DNA from: Acinetobacter sp. ANC 3929
GTDB lineage: Bacteria > Pseudomonadota > Gammaproteobacteria > Pseudomonadales > Moraxellaceae
NCBI RefSeq assembly: GCF_000369405.1
Contig: NZ_KB849994.1
Location: 369,942 to 433,941 of the forward strand
DNA length: 64,000 bases
Direction of reading: 5' to 3'
The position numbers and the translations under genes are program-made. Numbering within the stretch: position 1 is the first letter of the stretch; every line of letters starts with the position of its first letter. Of the stretch, positions 13,586 through 22,474 are shown in pieces. Below the pieces are notes generated by a model. The model was not told where the DNA came from. It saw only the letters and a program-made list of their open reading frames with translations, and ran no database searches.

Positions 13586-16194
13586 GCTATTTCAAGGAAC
13601 ACGGCAAAAACCTCTTAGCCAATCACTACATGATCATCCCGATCAAGCAGGGTATGAAGCGCCCTGTGATGGATGAATGGCAGAATGTACGACTCACTGC
13701 TATTGATGTGCCGAAGTATGCAAATCAAGGTGTGGGCATCTTAACTGGTCAAGGGCCTTTCCCGATCTGTGCGGTTGATATCGACGTGACTGATCCAGAG
13801 CTGGCAGAGAAATTTGCAGATTGGTGTCGTGATAATTTAGGGCTGAGCTGTGAGCGGGTAGGACGAGCGCCTAAGATTTTGCTTGTGTATAGAGCAGAAG
13901 AAGCGAATTGGGGAAAATCAACTTCTGCATGGTTTGCAGACCCTACAGAAGTTGATAAACCTTTTAAACAAATGCAGAAACAGCGTATCGAAATGTTAGG
14001 CCGTGGTCAACAATTCGTCGCGTACCACGTGCACCCTGATACAAAACAACCATACGAGTGGGTCGATTTCTTCGGTGGTATTACTGAGTTTGCTGCTAAT
14101 TCATTGCCTGTTATTACCAAAGAACAAGTTGCAGAAGCCGTTCAGGTCTTTGAACGTATGGCTGAAGAACATGGCTTATTGCGCGTCAAAAATAGCAAGT
14201 CACGTGTGGGCGCTTTGACGTCTAGCGAATTGGATGATGACGAAGACTTTCTAAACAATATAACTGCGACTATCGGATGGTCGCTTGACGATGCAAAAAA
14301 ATATTTAGGTTATATCGACAATGAAGATTTTGAAACTTGGGTTCGTGTGGGCATGTCTTTGCATCACGAGTTCAGTGCCAGTGATGATGCTTTGCAGCTT
14401 TGGAACGACTGGGCAGCAACAGCAAGCAATTATTCTTCGTTTGAAGACCACGAATATAGATGGGGGACCTTTGAGCAAACAGGTTCAAATATCATCACAG
14501 CGCATTGGCTACTCAAAGTTGGGCGCGAATCAAAGCAAGAAAAAATACGTTTAGAAAAACGCAAAGTTCTAGCTGATATAAAAAACAAAATCATTGAATG
14601 CCAAGAGACACAAGAGCTCTTGCAAGTTGTGGCCAAAGAAGCAGGTAAGGTTGCAGGCACTGACGTTGCTTTACGTGTTGAGCTTTCGGGCCTGTTACAG
14701 CAACGATTCAAGCAACTTTCAAAAGTATCTATTACACAACGCGAAATCAATATCGCTATGGGTGGCAAGAAGGTGCAAATCGCACTGGATGATGCTCAAA
14801 AGCGCCCGATGACTGAATTCGGCAATGCTTCAAGAATGCTTGATGCCTATGGCACTGAGATTATGTATGTAGCAGAAACAAGTTGTTGGTTCCGTTGGAA
14901 TAGCATTTATTGGGAACCATGTGTGAACATGGTTATCGAGCAATATGCAAAGCAAACTGTTTTAGCTTTAGGCGATGAAGCCAAAAAGATTGATGACGAT
15001 GCTCAGCGTGCTGAGTTCTATCAATTCTGTGCAGCGAGTCAAAAGGCGTTCATGGTTAAAAACATGGTGTCTCTTGCTCAATCAGATCCGCGTGTTCTTG
15101 TACCTTTCAACGAATTGGACAGCGACATTTATCTTCTTGGTTGTGCCAATGGTGCTGTGGACTTACGCACGGGTGATCTGGTCAAACCTAATCAGGACTT
15201 GCTGATTACCAATAGCACAGGCGTTGATTACAACCACAAAGCGAAATGCCCATTATTCGAAGCAACCGTACTTGATGCCTTTTTTGGTGATCAAGAAATG
15301 GCGGATTTCTTTCGTCGTTTGATGGGGTACTCAATTCTAGGCAATCCAAAAGAAAACTTGATGATCATCCCATTCGGTGATGGCTCTAATGGTAAATCCA
15401 CGATCCTAACAACGATTTTCAAGGCGCTTGGTGATTATGCCAAAACAACACCAGCTGAAACGTTTTTAGGTGCGGGCAAGAGCAGTGCAGGCGGTGCACG
15501 TGAAGATTTACTTCGATTACGTGGTTCGCGCTTTGTCTATGTGAACGAGCCTGAAGAAAACCAAGAATTGAAAGAGGGCCTTGTTAAGTCATTAACAGGC
15601 GGCGAGTCGGTGACTGCACGTGGCCTCTATGCCAAGGGTTCAGTTGAGTTCAAGCCGACATGGACCACGATCATGCCAACTAACCATAAACCGATTATTA
15701 AGGGCGGTGACCATGGGATTTGGCGTCGATTAATGATGGTGCCTTTTCAGCGCAACTATGACGCAGACAAAACCTTAGTCAAAGACACAAATCGATCAGA
15801 GAAATTGCTTGCTGAGATTGAAGGCGTTTTGGCTTGGTTGGTGCGCGGTGCGCTTGAGTATCAGCAGGATGGATTGCAGGAACCTGGCAAAACGAAAGCG
15901 GCACGTGACGAATATAAAGACGAAATGGATCTGCTCAAGGATTGGATTAGTGAATGCTGCGAGCTCGGTGACACGGAAAAGGTTTGGGATTTATCTGCAA
16001 ATTTATGGGCAAGTTGGCAAACCTACGCGGTTAAAAATGGCGAATTAAGGTACATCCCAACTGCAAGAAGTTTAGGGCGTCGTTTAAGTAGTAGGTTCCG
16101 AACAGCTAAAGGCGTAAACGGTGCAAGGAAAATGCTGGGTATTCGCGTGCGTGTTTCCGCAGAATTTGCGGATTTTGACACACCTAGTAATTAG
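13582..16194 (+). CDS. Primase-polymerase / SF3 helicase (D5 family)
   Basis: 870 residues from a GTG start that overlaps the previous stop; AAGGGGGG gives a strong ribosome site. N-terminal prim-pol domain (residues 1-200; KPIKQG-type start, GILTG, CAVDIDV with catalytic acids), a PriCT-like region (GWSLDDAKKYLGYIDNEDFETWVRVGMSLHHE), then D5_N and a superfamily 3 helicase with Walker A GDGSNGKST (599-607), Walker B FVYVNEPEE and sensor TTIMPTNHKP. It would open the origin, unwind and prime. It is the only replication gene in the rightward operon; the palindromic stretch just after it may be its target. Confidence 0.93.
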   Translation: MSYFKEHGKNLLANHYMIIPIKQGMKRPVMDEWQNVRLTAIDVPKYANQGVGILTGQGPFPICAVDIDVTDPELAEKFADWCRDNLGLSCERVGRAPKILLVYRAEEANWGKSTSAWFADPTEVDKPFKQMQKQRIEMLGRGQQFVAYHVHPDTKQPYEWVDFFGGITEFAANSLPVITKEQVAEAVQVFERMAEEHGLLRVKNSKSRVGALTSSELDDDEDFLNNITATIGWSLDDAKKYLGYIDNEDFETWVRVGMSLHHEFSASDDALQLWNDWAATASNYSSFEDHEYRWGTFEQTGSNIITAHWLLKVGRESKQEKIRLEKRKVLADIKNKIIECQETQELLQVVAKEAGKVAGTDVALRVELSGLLQQRFKQLSKVSITQREINIAMGGKKVQIALDDAQKRPMTEFGNASRMLDAYGTEIMYVAETSCWFRWNSIYWEPCVNMVIEQYAKQTVLALGDEAKKIDDDAQRAEFYQFCAASQKAFMVKNMVSLAQSDPRVLVPFNELDSDIYLLGCANGAVDLRTGDLVKPNQDLLITNSTGVDYNHKAKCPLFEATVLDAFFGDQEMADFFRRLMGYSILGNPKENLMIIPFGDGSNGKSTILTTIFKALGDYAKTTPAETFLGAGKSSAGGAREDLLRLRGSRFVYVNEPEENQELKEGLVKSLTGGESVTARGLYAKGSVEFKPTWTTIMPTNHKPIIKGGDHGIWRRLMMVPFQRNYDADKTLVKDTNRSEKLLAEIEGVLAWLVRGALEYQQDGLQEPGKTKAARDEYKDEMDLLKDWISECCELGDTEKVWDLSANLWASWQTYAVKNGELRYIPTARSLGRRLSSRFRTAKGVNGARKMLGIRVRVSAEFADFDTPSN

Positions 16195-16206
16195 TTTTAT
16201 GGGTCG

Positions 16207-16357
16207 AACACGTAGCTTTTTGCGTATTCGCAATATTTTACGTGTTTGTAGTGGTCGGCAGGTGGCGTTAAGGCGTTTAGGGCGTAATTTTCAGGAACTT
16301 TCTATTTATATATATAGGACTTTCCATAAAAAACATATTTAAACGCCTTAACGCCAC
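16207..16357. repeat. Nested palindromes, candidate replication origin
   Basis: A 209-base gap after the primase-helicase holds two inverted-repeat systems. First, AACACGTA / TACGTGTT (16207-16246) enclosing TTGCG-TATT-CGCAA. Second, an 18-base perfect repeat GTGGCGTTAAGGCGTTTA (16262-16279) and its complement at 16340-16357, with a 60-base AT-rich centre (TATTTATATATATAGG). Each 18-base arm contains iterated GGCGTTAA / GGCGTTTA units, and a third (GGGCGTAA) follows the left arm. Iterons, palindromes and an AT-rich core beside the initiator gene fit an origin; a long-stem terminator is the alternative. Confidence 0.5.
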
Positions 16358-16403
16358 TAAAAAGACAAAAACGAAAAATTTAACGGTTTGGCAGGAGGGC
16401 GAC

Positions 16404-16613
16404 ATGCCTGTATTAGCGTTTCTTCCGCAGTACGTGGTGAAAGACAAGGTAAAACGTTGCTCTACGCCAAAAGTATCTGAGGATGATGTGAAAAACATTC
16501 GAGAATTATATAAATCAGGCCTTTCGTTGCGTCAGCTTGGTCACAAGTACGAGATATCACACGAAATGGCTAGACGTATTTGCAATGGGTATTGCTATAA
16601 GGAGGTTATCTAA
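16404..16613 (+). CDS. Small HTH protein
   Basis: 69 residues, start ATG with a strong GGAGGG site. The second half is a helix-turn-helix of the Hin/resolvase kind: VSEDDVKNIRELYKSGLSLRQLGHKYEISHEMARRICNG. It could regulate late genes or assist terminase, as it comes right before terS and overlaps it by one base. Not assigned to a named family. Confidence 0.65.
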   Translation: MPVLAFLPQYVVKDKVKRCSTPKVSEDDVKNIRELYKSGLSLRQLGHKYEISHEMARRICNGYCYKEVI

Positions 16614-17188
16614 TGGCTTTACGCGGAAAACAACAAAGATTTGTCAATGAATATCTGGTTGATCGTAACGCAACGCAAGCTGCAATTCGCGCTGGGTATT
16701 CTGCAAAAACTGCGTATTCAATCGGTGAAGAAAACTTGAGAAAACCTGAAGTTAAAAAAGCCATTGAAATTGGTGAAGCGGAAATCACCGAACGCACAAA
16801 GATCACACAAGATAAAGTGATGAAAGAATTAGAGAAAATCGGATTTAGCAACATGCTTGATTACATCACCATCACAAACGGCGGTGATCCAGTAACTGAT
16901 TTTTCTACTCTTACACGTGATCAAGCAGCTGCAATTAGTGAAATTGTCGTTGAGGAGTACACAGAGGGGCGCGGAGACGATGCTCGTAATGTGAAGCGCA
17001 CCAAGTTCAAACTCAGCGATAAGCGATCTGCATTAGTCGATATGGGCAAGCATCTTGGCATGTTCAAAGATCACCTTGTTCACAGCAATGATCCCGATAA
17101 CCCATTAACAGACACTAAATCTGCAAGCAAAAAGCTATCTGCTTTGGCTAAGTTGCACAAAGCGAATAAGGAGAAGAAAGATGCGTGA
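16613..17188 (+). CDS. Terminase small subunit
   Basis: 191 residues. LRGKQQRFVNEYLVDRNATQAAIRAGYSAKTAYSIGEENLRKPEVKKAI is the typical Terminase_2 N-terminal helix-turn-helix that recognises the packaging site. The middle resembles other small subunits (TQDKVMKELEKIGFSNMLDYI), and the Lys-rich C-terminus (SAKLHKANKEKKDA type) would contact the large subunit. Overlaps the next gene by 8 bases. Confidence 0.9.
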   Translation: MALRGKQQRFVNEYLVDRNATQAAIRAGYSAKTAYSIGEENLRKPEVKKAIEIGEAEITERTKITQDKVMKELEKIGFSNMLDYITITNGGDPVTDFSTLTRDQAAAISEIVVEEYTEGRGDDARNVKRTKFKLSDKRSALVDMGKHLGMFKDHLVHSNDPDNPLTDTKSASKKLSALAKLHKANKEKKDA

Positions 17189-17537
17189 ACAATTTGAACA
17201 ATCAATCAAGAACACACTGAGTTATCAGAAACTTGTATTTCAACATGGCGAGCGCCTTTTTATTTATGAAGATGGGCAGTACAAAATCGCTGCTGTGCAA
17301 TTGGCTTGGGAAATCTGTTTAGCTAATCAACACGCACATAGCAACCCACATGGACATAACGCAACATGCACATACCAATTTGAACTTGCATTTCTCCACC
17401 TACAAGACACGCCAGAACTTCGTAGGATGTATTGGTCTGCATTAGGTCAATTGCAATTTGATAACAACGATCAGGTTATTACGCCTGAGTTAGAGCAATG
17501 CGCTTGTTGCAAGGAGAACCATGTTGACTCCATTTGA
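17181..17537 (+). CDS. Hypothetical protein between terminase genes
   Basis: 118 residues, unknown. It is aromatic and His-rich in the middle (LANQHAHSNPHGHNATCTYQFE) and ends with CACCKENH, so it may bind metal. It lies between the two terminase subunits, where most phages have nothing. Its end overlaps the following 27-residue ORF. Confidence 0.5.
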   Translation: MREQFEQSIKNTLSYQKLVFQHGERLFIYEDGQYKIAAVQLAWEICLANQHAHSNPHGHNATCTYQFELAFLHLQDTPELRRMYWSALGQLQFDNNDQVITPELEQCACCKENHVDSI

Positions 17538-17604
17538 AGCAATTTTGATTGTCGCTTTAGGCATAGCCATAGGCATATGGTTTATTAAACATGGCGGGTA
17601 TTGA
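17521..17604 (+). CDS. 27-residue membrane peptide
   Basis: A very short ORF with an excellent ribosome site (AAGGAGAACC-ATG). It codes for almost only a transmembrane helix: MLTPFEAILIVALGIAIGIW then FIKHGGY. Overlap with its neighbour and the strong start suggest it is real. Function unknown. Confidence 0.45.
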   Translation: MLTPFEAILIVALGIAIGIWFIKHGGY

Positions 17605-17606
17605 TC

Positions 17607-17858
17607 ATGAGCACGATTCTAAGTTTGTCGCTTTTGCCACTAATCATAGCCATTGCCACTTTGATTATGGTCCTACTAAAAATAGTAAGTAAGAAAAAGG
17701 CAATTAATTACTTCACTTGGATGATGTTTATAGGTAGCGCATCACTTTATTTCAAACTTTTTGGTGATACGAACCATAAAGAACTAGCAGATATTTGGTT
17801 CGTATCTGCGATTAGCTACATGCTCGTTTTTGGGAAAGAAGATTGGATGGATATATGA
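17607..17858 (+). CDS. Small multi-pass membrane protein
   Basis: 83 residues with two or three hydrophobic helices (ILSLSLLPLIIAIATLIMVLL, FTWMMFIGSASLYFKLF, WFVSAISYMLVF) and a basic KKKA loop after the first. The stop overlaps the start of terL (ATGA). Size and topology are holin-like, but the lysis cassette lies elsewhere, so an exclusion or membrane accessory role is as likely. Not recognised. Confidence 0.55.
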   Translation: MSTILSLSLLPLIIAIATLIMVLLKIVSKKKAINYFTWMMFIGSASLYFKLFGDTNHKELADIWFVSAISYMLVFGKEDWMDI

Positions 17859-19477
17859 CCAAAAACACTGACGAACAGATTCTTGCATTGCTTGCGGATA
17901 TGAGCGAATCAGAAATTGAGCAATATTTACTATCGCTTGATGATGATGAACAAGCAGAAATCAGCAAGTTACTTGCCAATGCGCCTGTGTGGTTTCCGCT
18001 TGAAGGACCACAACTAGCAGCGTATTTATCGCATGCCGATGTAATTGGCTACGGCGGTGCAGCAGGCGGAGGAAAGACCGACTTGATCGTTGGATCTGCG
18101 CTAAACAAACATAAGCGTGTGCTTGTTGTACGTCGCGAGAAAGCGCAAACAGAAGGTATTGTGCAACGTACAGAAGAAATCCTAGGGCATAAGAAAGGAT
18201 TCAACTCGCAGAAATCATTTTGGAATTTGGGATGCGGCCATCTAATTGAATTCGGCGGATTGGATAACCCAGGTGATGAGAAGCGTTGGCAAGGTCGTGC
18301 ACACGACTTGAAGGCCTTGGATGAAGCAACAGAGATCCGCGAATACCAAGCGCGATTTGTAATGGGTTGGAACCGTTCTTCAGATCCTAGAATCAAATCC
18401 AAAGTGCTTATGACCTTCAACCCACCAACAAATGCCGATGGTCGATGGGTGATTAATTACTTTGCACCATGGATTAAGAAAGGACATCAAAAGCCAGCAG
18501 CGCCCGGCGAACTACGTTGGTTTGCAACCGTAAAGGGCAAGGACCATGAAGTTGAGAACAACAAACCATTTGTGTTGATAGACGATCAAGTGGTCTATGA
18601 CTTTGATTCTACCAAATTTAAACCTGAGCACATTATCAAACCTATGTCACGCACATTCATTCCTGCACGTGTGACAGACAATAAATACTACATGGAGACA
18701 GGATATATGAGCGTACTGCAATCCTTGCCTGAGCCTTTACGGTCGCAAATGCTATACGGCGATTTCGGCGCAGGCATTGAAGATGATCCATGGCAAGTTA
18801 TCCCAACAGAATGGGTAGAAGCTGCACAAGCACGTTGGAAACCTGAAGACGAAATGCGCGTTTTGTACAAGGGCGATTTCCCAATGGATTCATACGGCCT
18901 TGACGTTGCACGAGGCGGTAAAGACAGCACAATCGGCTATGCGCGTCATGGACATTGGTATAACCGGGCGAATGTACTTGAAGGCATTCAATCTAAAGAT
19001 GGTCCTGCTTCTGCATCATTTGCAGTTAGCCATGTGCGTGATGAAGCACCAATCCATGTCGATGTAATCGGAGTGGGCGCAAGTACTTATGATTTCTTGA
19101 ATCAATCAGGATTACATGTAATTCCAGTTGACGTACGGCAATCCGCAACATCGTTTGACCGATCAAATCAACTTACTTTCCACAACATGCGCACACAACT
19201 TTGGTGGCAACTCCGTGAATCTTTAGATCCTGCGTACAACAGCATTGTTGCATTGCCGCCTGAACCTGAATTACTTGCAGATTTAACAGCGCCACGTTGG
19301 TCGCTGCAAGGTAAGAACATTCAAGTTGAGTCACGTGAAGATATCGTCAAGCGCCTCGGTCGAAGCCCCGATTACGGATCTGCAATTATCAATGCGCAGA
19401 TTGATACACCGAAACGCAAGGTGATGCAGGCCATTCATAGCAGCCAATCACGTAGAAATTACGATCCATATGATTAG
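17855..19477 (+). CDS. Terminase large subunit
   Basis: 540 residues from the ATG at 17855. Packaging ATPase with Walker A GGAAGGGKT (67-75), Walker B in KALDEATEI (acidic pair), coupling motif in MTFNPPT, and a C-terminal RNase H-like nuclease starting GLDVARGGKDST with the first metal-binding Asp, followed by DVIGVGAS. It cuts and pumps concatemeric DNA into proheads through the portal coded downstream. Confidence 0.93.
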   Translation: MTKNTDEQILALLADMSESEIEQYLLSLDDDEQAEISKLLANAPVWFPLEGPQLAAYLSHADVIGYGGAAGGGKTDLIVGSALNKHKRVLVVRREKAQTEGIVQRTEEILGHKKGFNSQKSFWNLGCGHLIEFGGLDNPGDEKRWQGRAHDLKALDEATEIREYQARFVMGWNRSSDPRIKSKVLMTFNPPTNADGRWVINYFAPWIKKGHQKPAAPGELRWFATVKGKDHEVENNKPFVLIDDQVVYDFDSTKFKPEHIIKPMSRTFIPARVTDNKYYMETGYMSVLQSLPEPLRSQMLYGDFGAGIEDDPWQVIPTEWVEAAQARWKPEDEMRVLYKGDFPMDSYGLDVARGGKDSTIGYARHGHWYNRANVLEGIQSKDGPASASFAVSHVRDEAPIHVDVIGVGASTYDFLNQSGLHVIPVDVRQSATSFDRSNQLTFHNMRTQLWWQLRESLDPAYNSIVALPPEPELLADLTAPRWSLQGKNIQVESREDIVKRLGRSPDYGSAIINAQIDTPKRKVMQAIHSSQSRRNYDPYD

Positions 19478-19553
19478 TAGTGTCAACAGGAAACAAGGTC
19501 GATCAGCAGTTGCATTGCCATAATGCTAAAAACAAGTTTTTGGAGTAACTGAA

Positions 19554-19838
19554 ATGTGTGTGAACAAAGTAGTAGATGCCTTAACAGGCGGCGTAATTGG
19601 TAGTCAGTTAGGCGGATTGCTTGGCAGCAATAAACAACCAACTGTGCAGGTCCAAGCACCACCACCACAACCTATTCGCCAATCTGCAAAATCAGCAGAT
19701 GCATCTGGCACGATTGACCGAATGCAACAAGCACAAAGCTCTATGTCAGGTGGAATTGCAAATACTCTGTACACAGATCCACAGGGCGTAAGTGATGAAG
19801 ATTTACGTTTAGGCAAGAAAACTCTTTTAGGTCGTTAA
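19554..19838 (+). CDS. Small phage structural protein
   Basis: 94 residues. Gly-rich start (DALTGGVIGSQLGGLLGSN), Pro/Gln spacer, and a helix with GTIDRMQQAQSSMSGG, ending LRLGKKTLLGR. Small proteins of this style precede the portal gene in BPP-1-like phages. TTTGGAG upstream of the ATG. Exact role unknown. The 76-base gap before it contains the TGTCAACAG element and a small hairpin. Confidence 0.6.
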   Translation: MCVNKVVDALTGGVIGSQLGGLLGSNKQPTVQVQAPPPQPIRQSAKSADASGTIDRMQQAQSSMSGGIANTLYTDPQGVSDEDLRLGKKTLLGR

Positions 19839-19839
19839 T

Positions 19840-21528
19840 ATGAACGAAGATGCAATCAGAAAGCTAAAAAAGCGTTTTGATAAGATTTGGCAAATGCGTG
19901 TCAATGATCTTGACGATTATTGCGCTGAGATTGCATTGCACGTTTTGCCTGTTGCAATTAAAACGATAAAAAACCAAGAAAAACATGATCGCGGAGCATG
20001 GCGCAAGATCGTTGATAACACGGGCAAAGATGCGCTGAAAGTACTTGCTGCAGGCATGTTGTCAGGAACTTGTTCACCAAGCAGACCATGGTTTGTTATT
20101 GAAGCATCAGATCCCGAATTAAAAAAAGATTTGATGGTGAAGCAATGGCTAAAAGAATTGCAGGACATTTGCTATTCAACCTTTGCAAAAAGCAATGTGT
20201 ATAGAACTATTCACAATTGCTATCTGCAAGAGGGCGCATTTGGAACTTGTGCAGCACTTGCGCCACGTTCGGATGATTCCGAGCTAATGGATTTAATTCC
20301 AATGTGTTTTGGTGAATATGCAATTACCACAGATGCCTTTAACAAGCCTAACGGCGTTTATCGTAAGTTCAAACTGACCGTTGAAAACATGATTGCCTAC
20401 TTTGGCGAAGATGCCGTATCCGATACAGTCAAACAAGCATATGAGAGCGACAACATAGAACAAGAATTTGTTATTCATCACGCAATTTACCAACGCGTTG
20501 GTGCCAAAGGATTTGGCGCTAAGAACATGAAATACGCATCTGTTTACTATGAAGCTAATACACAAGACAAACTGCTACGTGAGAGTGGTCTAGAAAGTTT
20601 TGAGGTTATCTGTGGCCGTTGGACGGTATCAAGTAGTGATGTGTATGGTGAGTCGCCAGCAACGGATTGCTTCGGTGATATGCGAGCATTACAGAAAGCG
20701 CATCAACAATTTGCAAAAGGGGTTGATTATCAGGTCAATCCACCAATGCTTTTACCTTCCTATTTGAAAGGGCAGGAAAGAGAGACATTGCCCAATGGCA
20801 TAGCTTTCTACAACCCAAGCCCAACAGGAAACGTTGCACAAGTACAGCCAATGATGAATGTGCAATTTGCTGTAGATGGTGTATTCACTTCAATAGCTCA
20901 ATGCCAAGAGCGGGTGAACAGGGCGTTTTTCAAAGATTTATTCTTAATGCTCGATCAATACGATCAAGGCAAGATGACAGCGACAGAAGTGTATGAGCGC
21001 AAAAATGAAAAGATGCTTATGCTTGGCCCAGTGGTAGAACGACAGATCGATGAGTTATTACGCCCACTTGTAGAGCTGTGCGTATTACGTGTTTTAGAAA
21101 GCACACCTTATTTGACCGAAACAGCGCCTGAAGCAATCCAAGGATCAGATATTAAGATCGAATTCGTATCCATCCTTGCCTTGGCGCAACGTGCTACTGG
21201 TGCATCGAATCTGCAACAAATGCTCGCAATGGTAGGGCAAATTGCCCAAGTCGATCAGCAAGTTTTAGACAAATTTGATACTGATAAATTCCTTGATGAG
21301 TACGCAGACACTATTGGCGCATCGCCTACAATTTTCCGTGATAAGAAAGCAGTAGAGCAAATCAGAACCCAGCGAGCTGAACAGCAACAAGTAGCAGCTC
21401 AACAGGAAGCAATGTTGCAGCAATCCAATGCAAGTAAACAGCAGGCTGAAGCGCTACGCACAGTCAGTGAAGTAAACACCGATGCACTGACGGATGCTGC
21501 TATTGGCGGAGGATTCGTTGATGCCTAA
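19840..21528 (+). CDS. Portal (head-tail connector) protein
   Basis: 562 residues, in the range of T7 gp8-like connectors. Recognisable parts are the N-terminal WQMRVNDLDDYCAEIALHVLP, DNTGKDALKVLAAGMLSGTCSPSRPWF, YGESPATDCFGDMRALQKAHQQFAKGVDYQVNPPM and TATEVYERKNEKMLMLGP, followed by a Gln-rich C-terminal helix (the barrel/crown). Twelve copies would form the DNA channel. It starts 1 base after the previous gene and is followed by the Bbp19-like gene. Confidence 0.92.
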   Translation: MNEDAIRKLKKRFDKIWQMRVNDLDDYCAEIALHVLPVAIKTIKNQEKHDRGAWRKIVDNTGKDALKVLAAGMLSGTCSPSRPWFVIEASDPELKKDLMVKQWLKELQDICYSTFAKSNVYRTIHNCYLQEGAFGTCAALAPRSDDSELMDLIPMCFGEYAITTDAFNKPNGVYRKFKLTVENMIAYFGEDAVSDTVKQAYESDNIEQEFVIHHAIYQRVGAKGFGAKNMKYASVYYEANTQDKLLRESGLESFEVICGRWTVSSSDVYGESPATDCFGDMRALQKAHQQFAKGVDYQVNPPMLLPSYLKGQERETLPNGIAFYNPSPTGNVAQVQPMMNVQFAVDGVFTSIAQCQERVNRAFFKDLFLMLDQYDQGKMTATEVYERKNEKMLMLGPVVERQIDELLRPLVELCVLRVLESTPYLTETAPEAIQGSDIKIEFVSILALAQRATGASNLQQMLAMVGQIAQVDQQVLDKFDTDKFLDEYADTIGASPTIFRDKKAVEQIRTQRAEQQQVAAQQEAMLQQSNASKQQAEALRTVSEVNTDALTDAAIGGGFVDA

Positions 21529-21850
21529 AAGCCAATATGAATTGCAACGTGAACAAGAAGTCAAAGACATTGAGTCAATACTTGCAACAGATTTTGGAAA
21601 ACGATTTTTAATGCGATTAATCGAAAGAGCAAAGCTTTACGAACCAACATATGCAAATGGCGCACAGCCTACAGATTTTGCATTTTTGGAAGGGCGTAGA
21701 GAGTTTGGTCTTTTCTTACTTGCAGAAATTACCACGGTTAGCACAGATGCATGGTTAGACATGCAGAAAATGCGTTTTAAACAAATTCAAGAAACTGAAG
21801 AGAGAGCTAAAAATGAGCGAGAACAACAACGCGCCAGCGACAACGACTGA
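21521..21850 (+). CDS. Bbp19-like protein
   Basis: 109 residues from ATG 21521, with GGAGGA upstream; it overlaps the portal end by 8 bases. DFGKRFLMRLIERAKLYEPTY and FAFLEGRREFGLFLLAEI match the Bbp19 family of Bordetella phage BPP-1 and relatives. A long charged helix (KQIQETEERAKNEREQQ) ends it. Role in virion assembly is probable, mechanism unknown. Confidence 0.8.
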   Translation: MPKSQYELQREQEVKDIESILATDFGKRFLMRLIERAKLYEPTYANGAQPTDFAFLEGRREFGLFLLAEITTVSTDAWLDMQKMRFKQIQETEERAKNEREQQRASDND

Positions 21851-22457
21851 TACGCCTGCTACAACAACGGCTGCACCTGCGACTACAGATGCACCAGGCA
21901 CAGCAACTACCACAACTCAACCTGCGGCAACTTCTGCTGCTACAACTGACAATCCTGTTACTGAAACTTTGTTAGGAGGTGAGCAACCGCCTGCTGCCGA
22001 ACAGCCGATTACTTATACAGATTTCACGATGCCTGAAGGTTTTGAACTTAACGGAGATGATTCAAAGGTTCTGCAAGAACTTGGTCAACAATTCAAAATG
22101 CCGCAAGAAGCGGTGCAAAAAATTGTTGATTTGGGCGTTCAAATGCAGCAACGCCAAGTTGCAGAACAGCAGCAAATGGTTCGCTCTTGGATTGATGCAA
22201 CACGTGCCGATGCAGAATATGGCGGTGAAAAATTGCAACAAAGCCTGTTGACAGCGCAAAAGGCTCTCACCTTACCTCGCGGCGATAAAATCTCTAAGCT
22301 TCTAGTTAGTAGCGGACTTGGCAACCATCCAGATGTGATTGGGTTTATGACAGAAGTAGGCAAGCTATTACAACCTGACAGTATTGTCACAGGTAACGGC
22401 AACAACACTTCTACACCAAGTCTCGGTCAACTTTGGTATGGCAATAGCGATAAATAA
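21813..22457 (+). CDS. Capsid scaffolding protein
   Basis: 214 residues. A Thr/Ala/Pro-rich disordered N-terminus (about 70 residues) precedes a helical domain (FKMPQEAVQKIVDLGVQMQQRQVAEQQQMV, WIDATRADAEYGGEKL, LTLPRGDKISKLLVSSGLGNHPDVIGFMTEVGKLL). Location between portal-side genes and the capsid gene, and the helical, low-complexity make-up, are those of podovirus scaffold proteins. The start overlaps the previous gene by 38 bases in another frame. Confidence 0.8.
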   Translation: MSENNNAPATTTDTPATTTAAPATTDAPGTATTTTQPAATSAATTDNPVTETLLGGEQPPAAEQPITYTDFTMPEGFELNGDDSKVLQELGQQFKMPQEAVQKIVDLGVQMQQRQVAEQQQMVRSWIDATRADAEYGGEKLQQSLLTAQKALTLPRGDKISKLLVSSGLGNHPDVIGFMTEVGKLLQPDSIVTGNGNNTSTPSLGQLWYGNSDK

Positions 22458-22474
22458 CTAACAGAGGGCTTATT

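Noticed and set aside
16277..16498. Minus-strand ORF over the palindromic region
   Set aside because: Open only because of the repeat and AT-rich core; it overlaps a gene with a strong ribosome site on the other strand.
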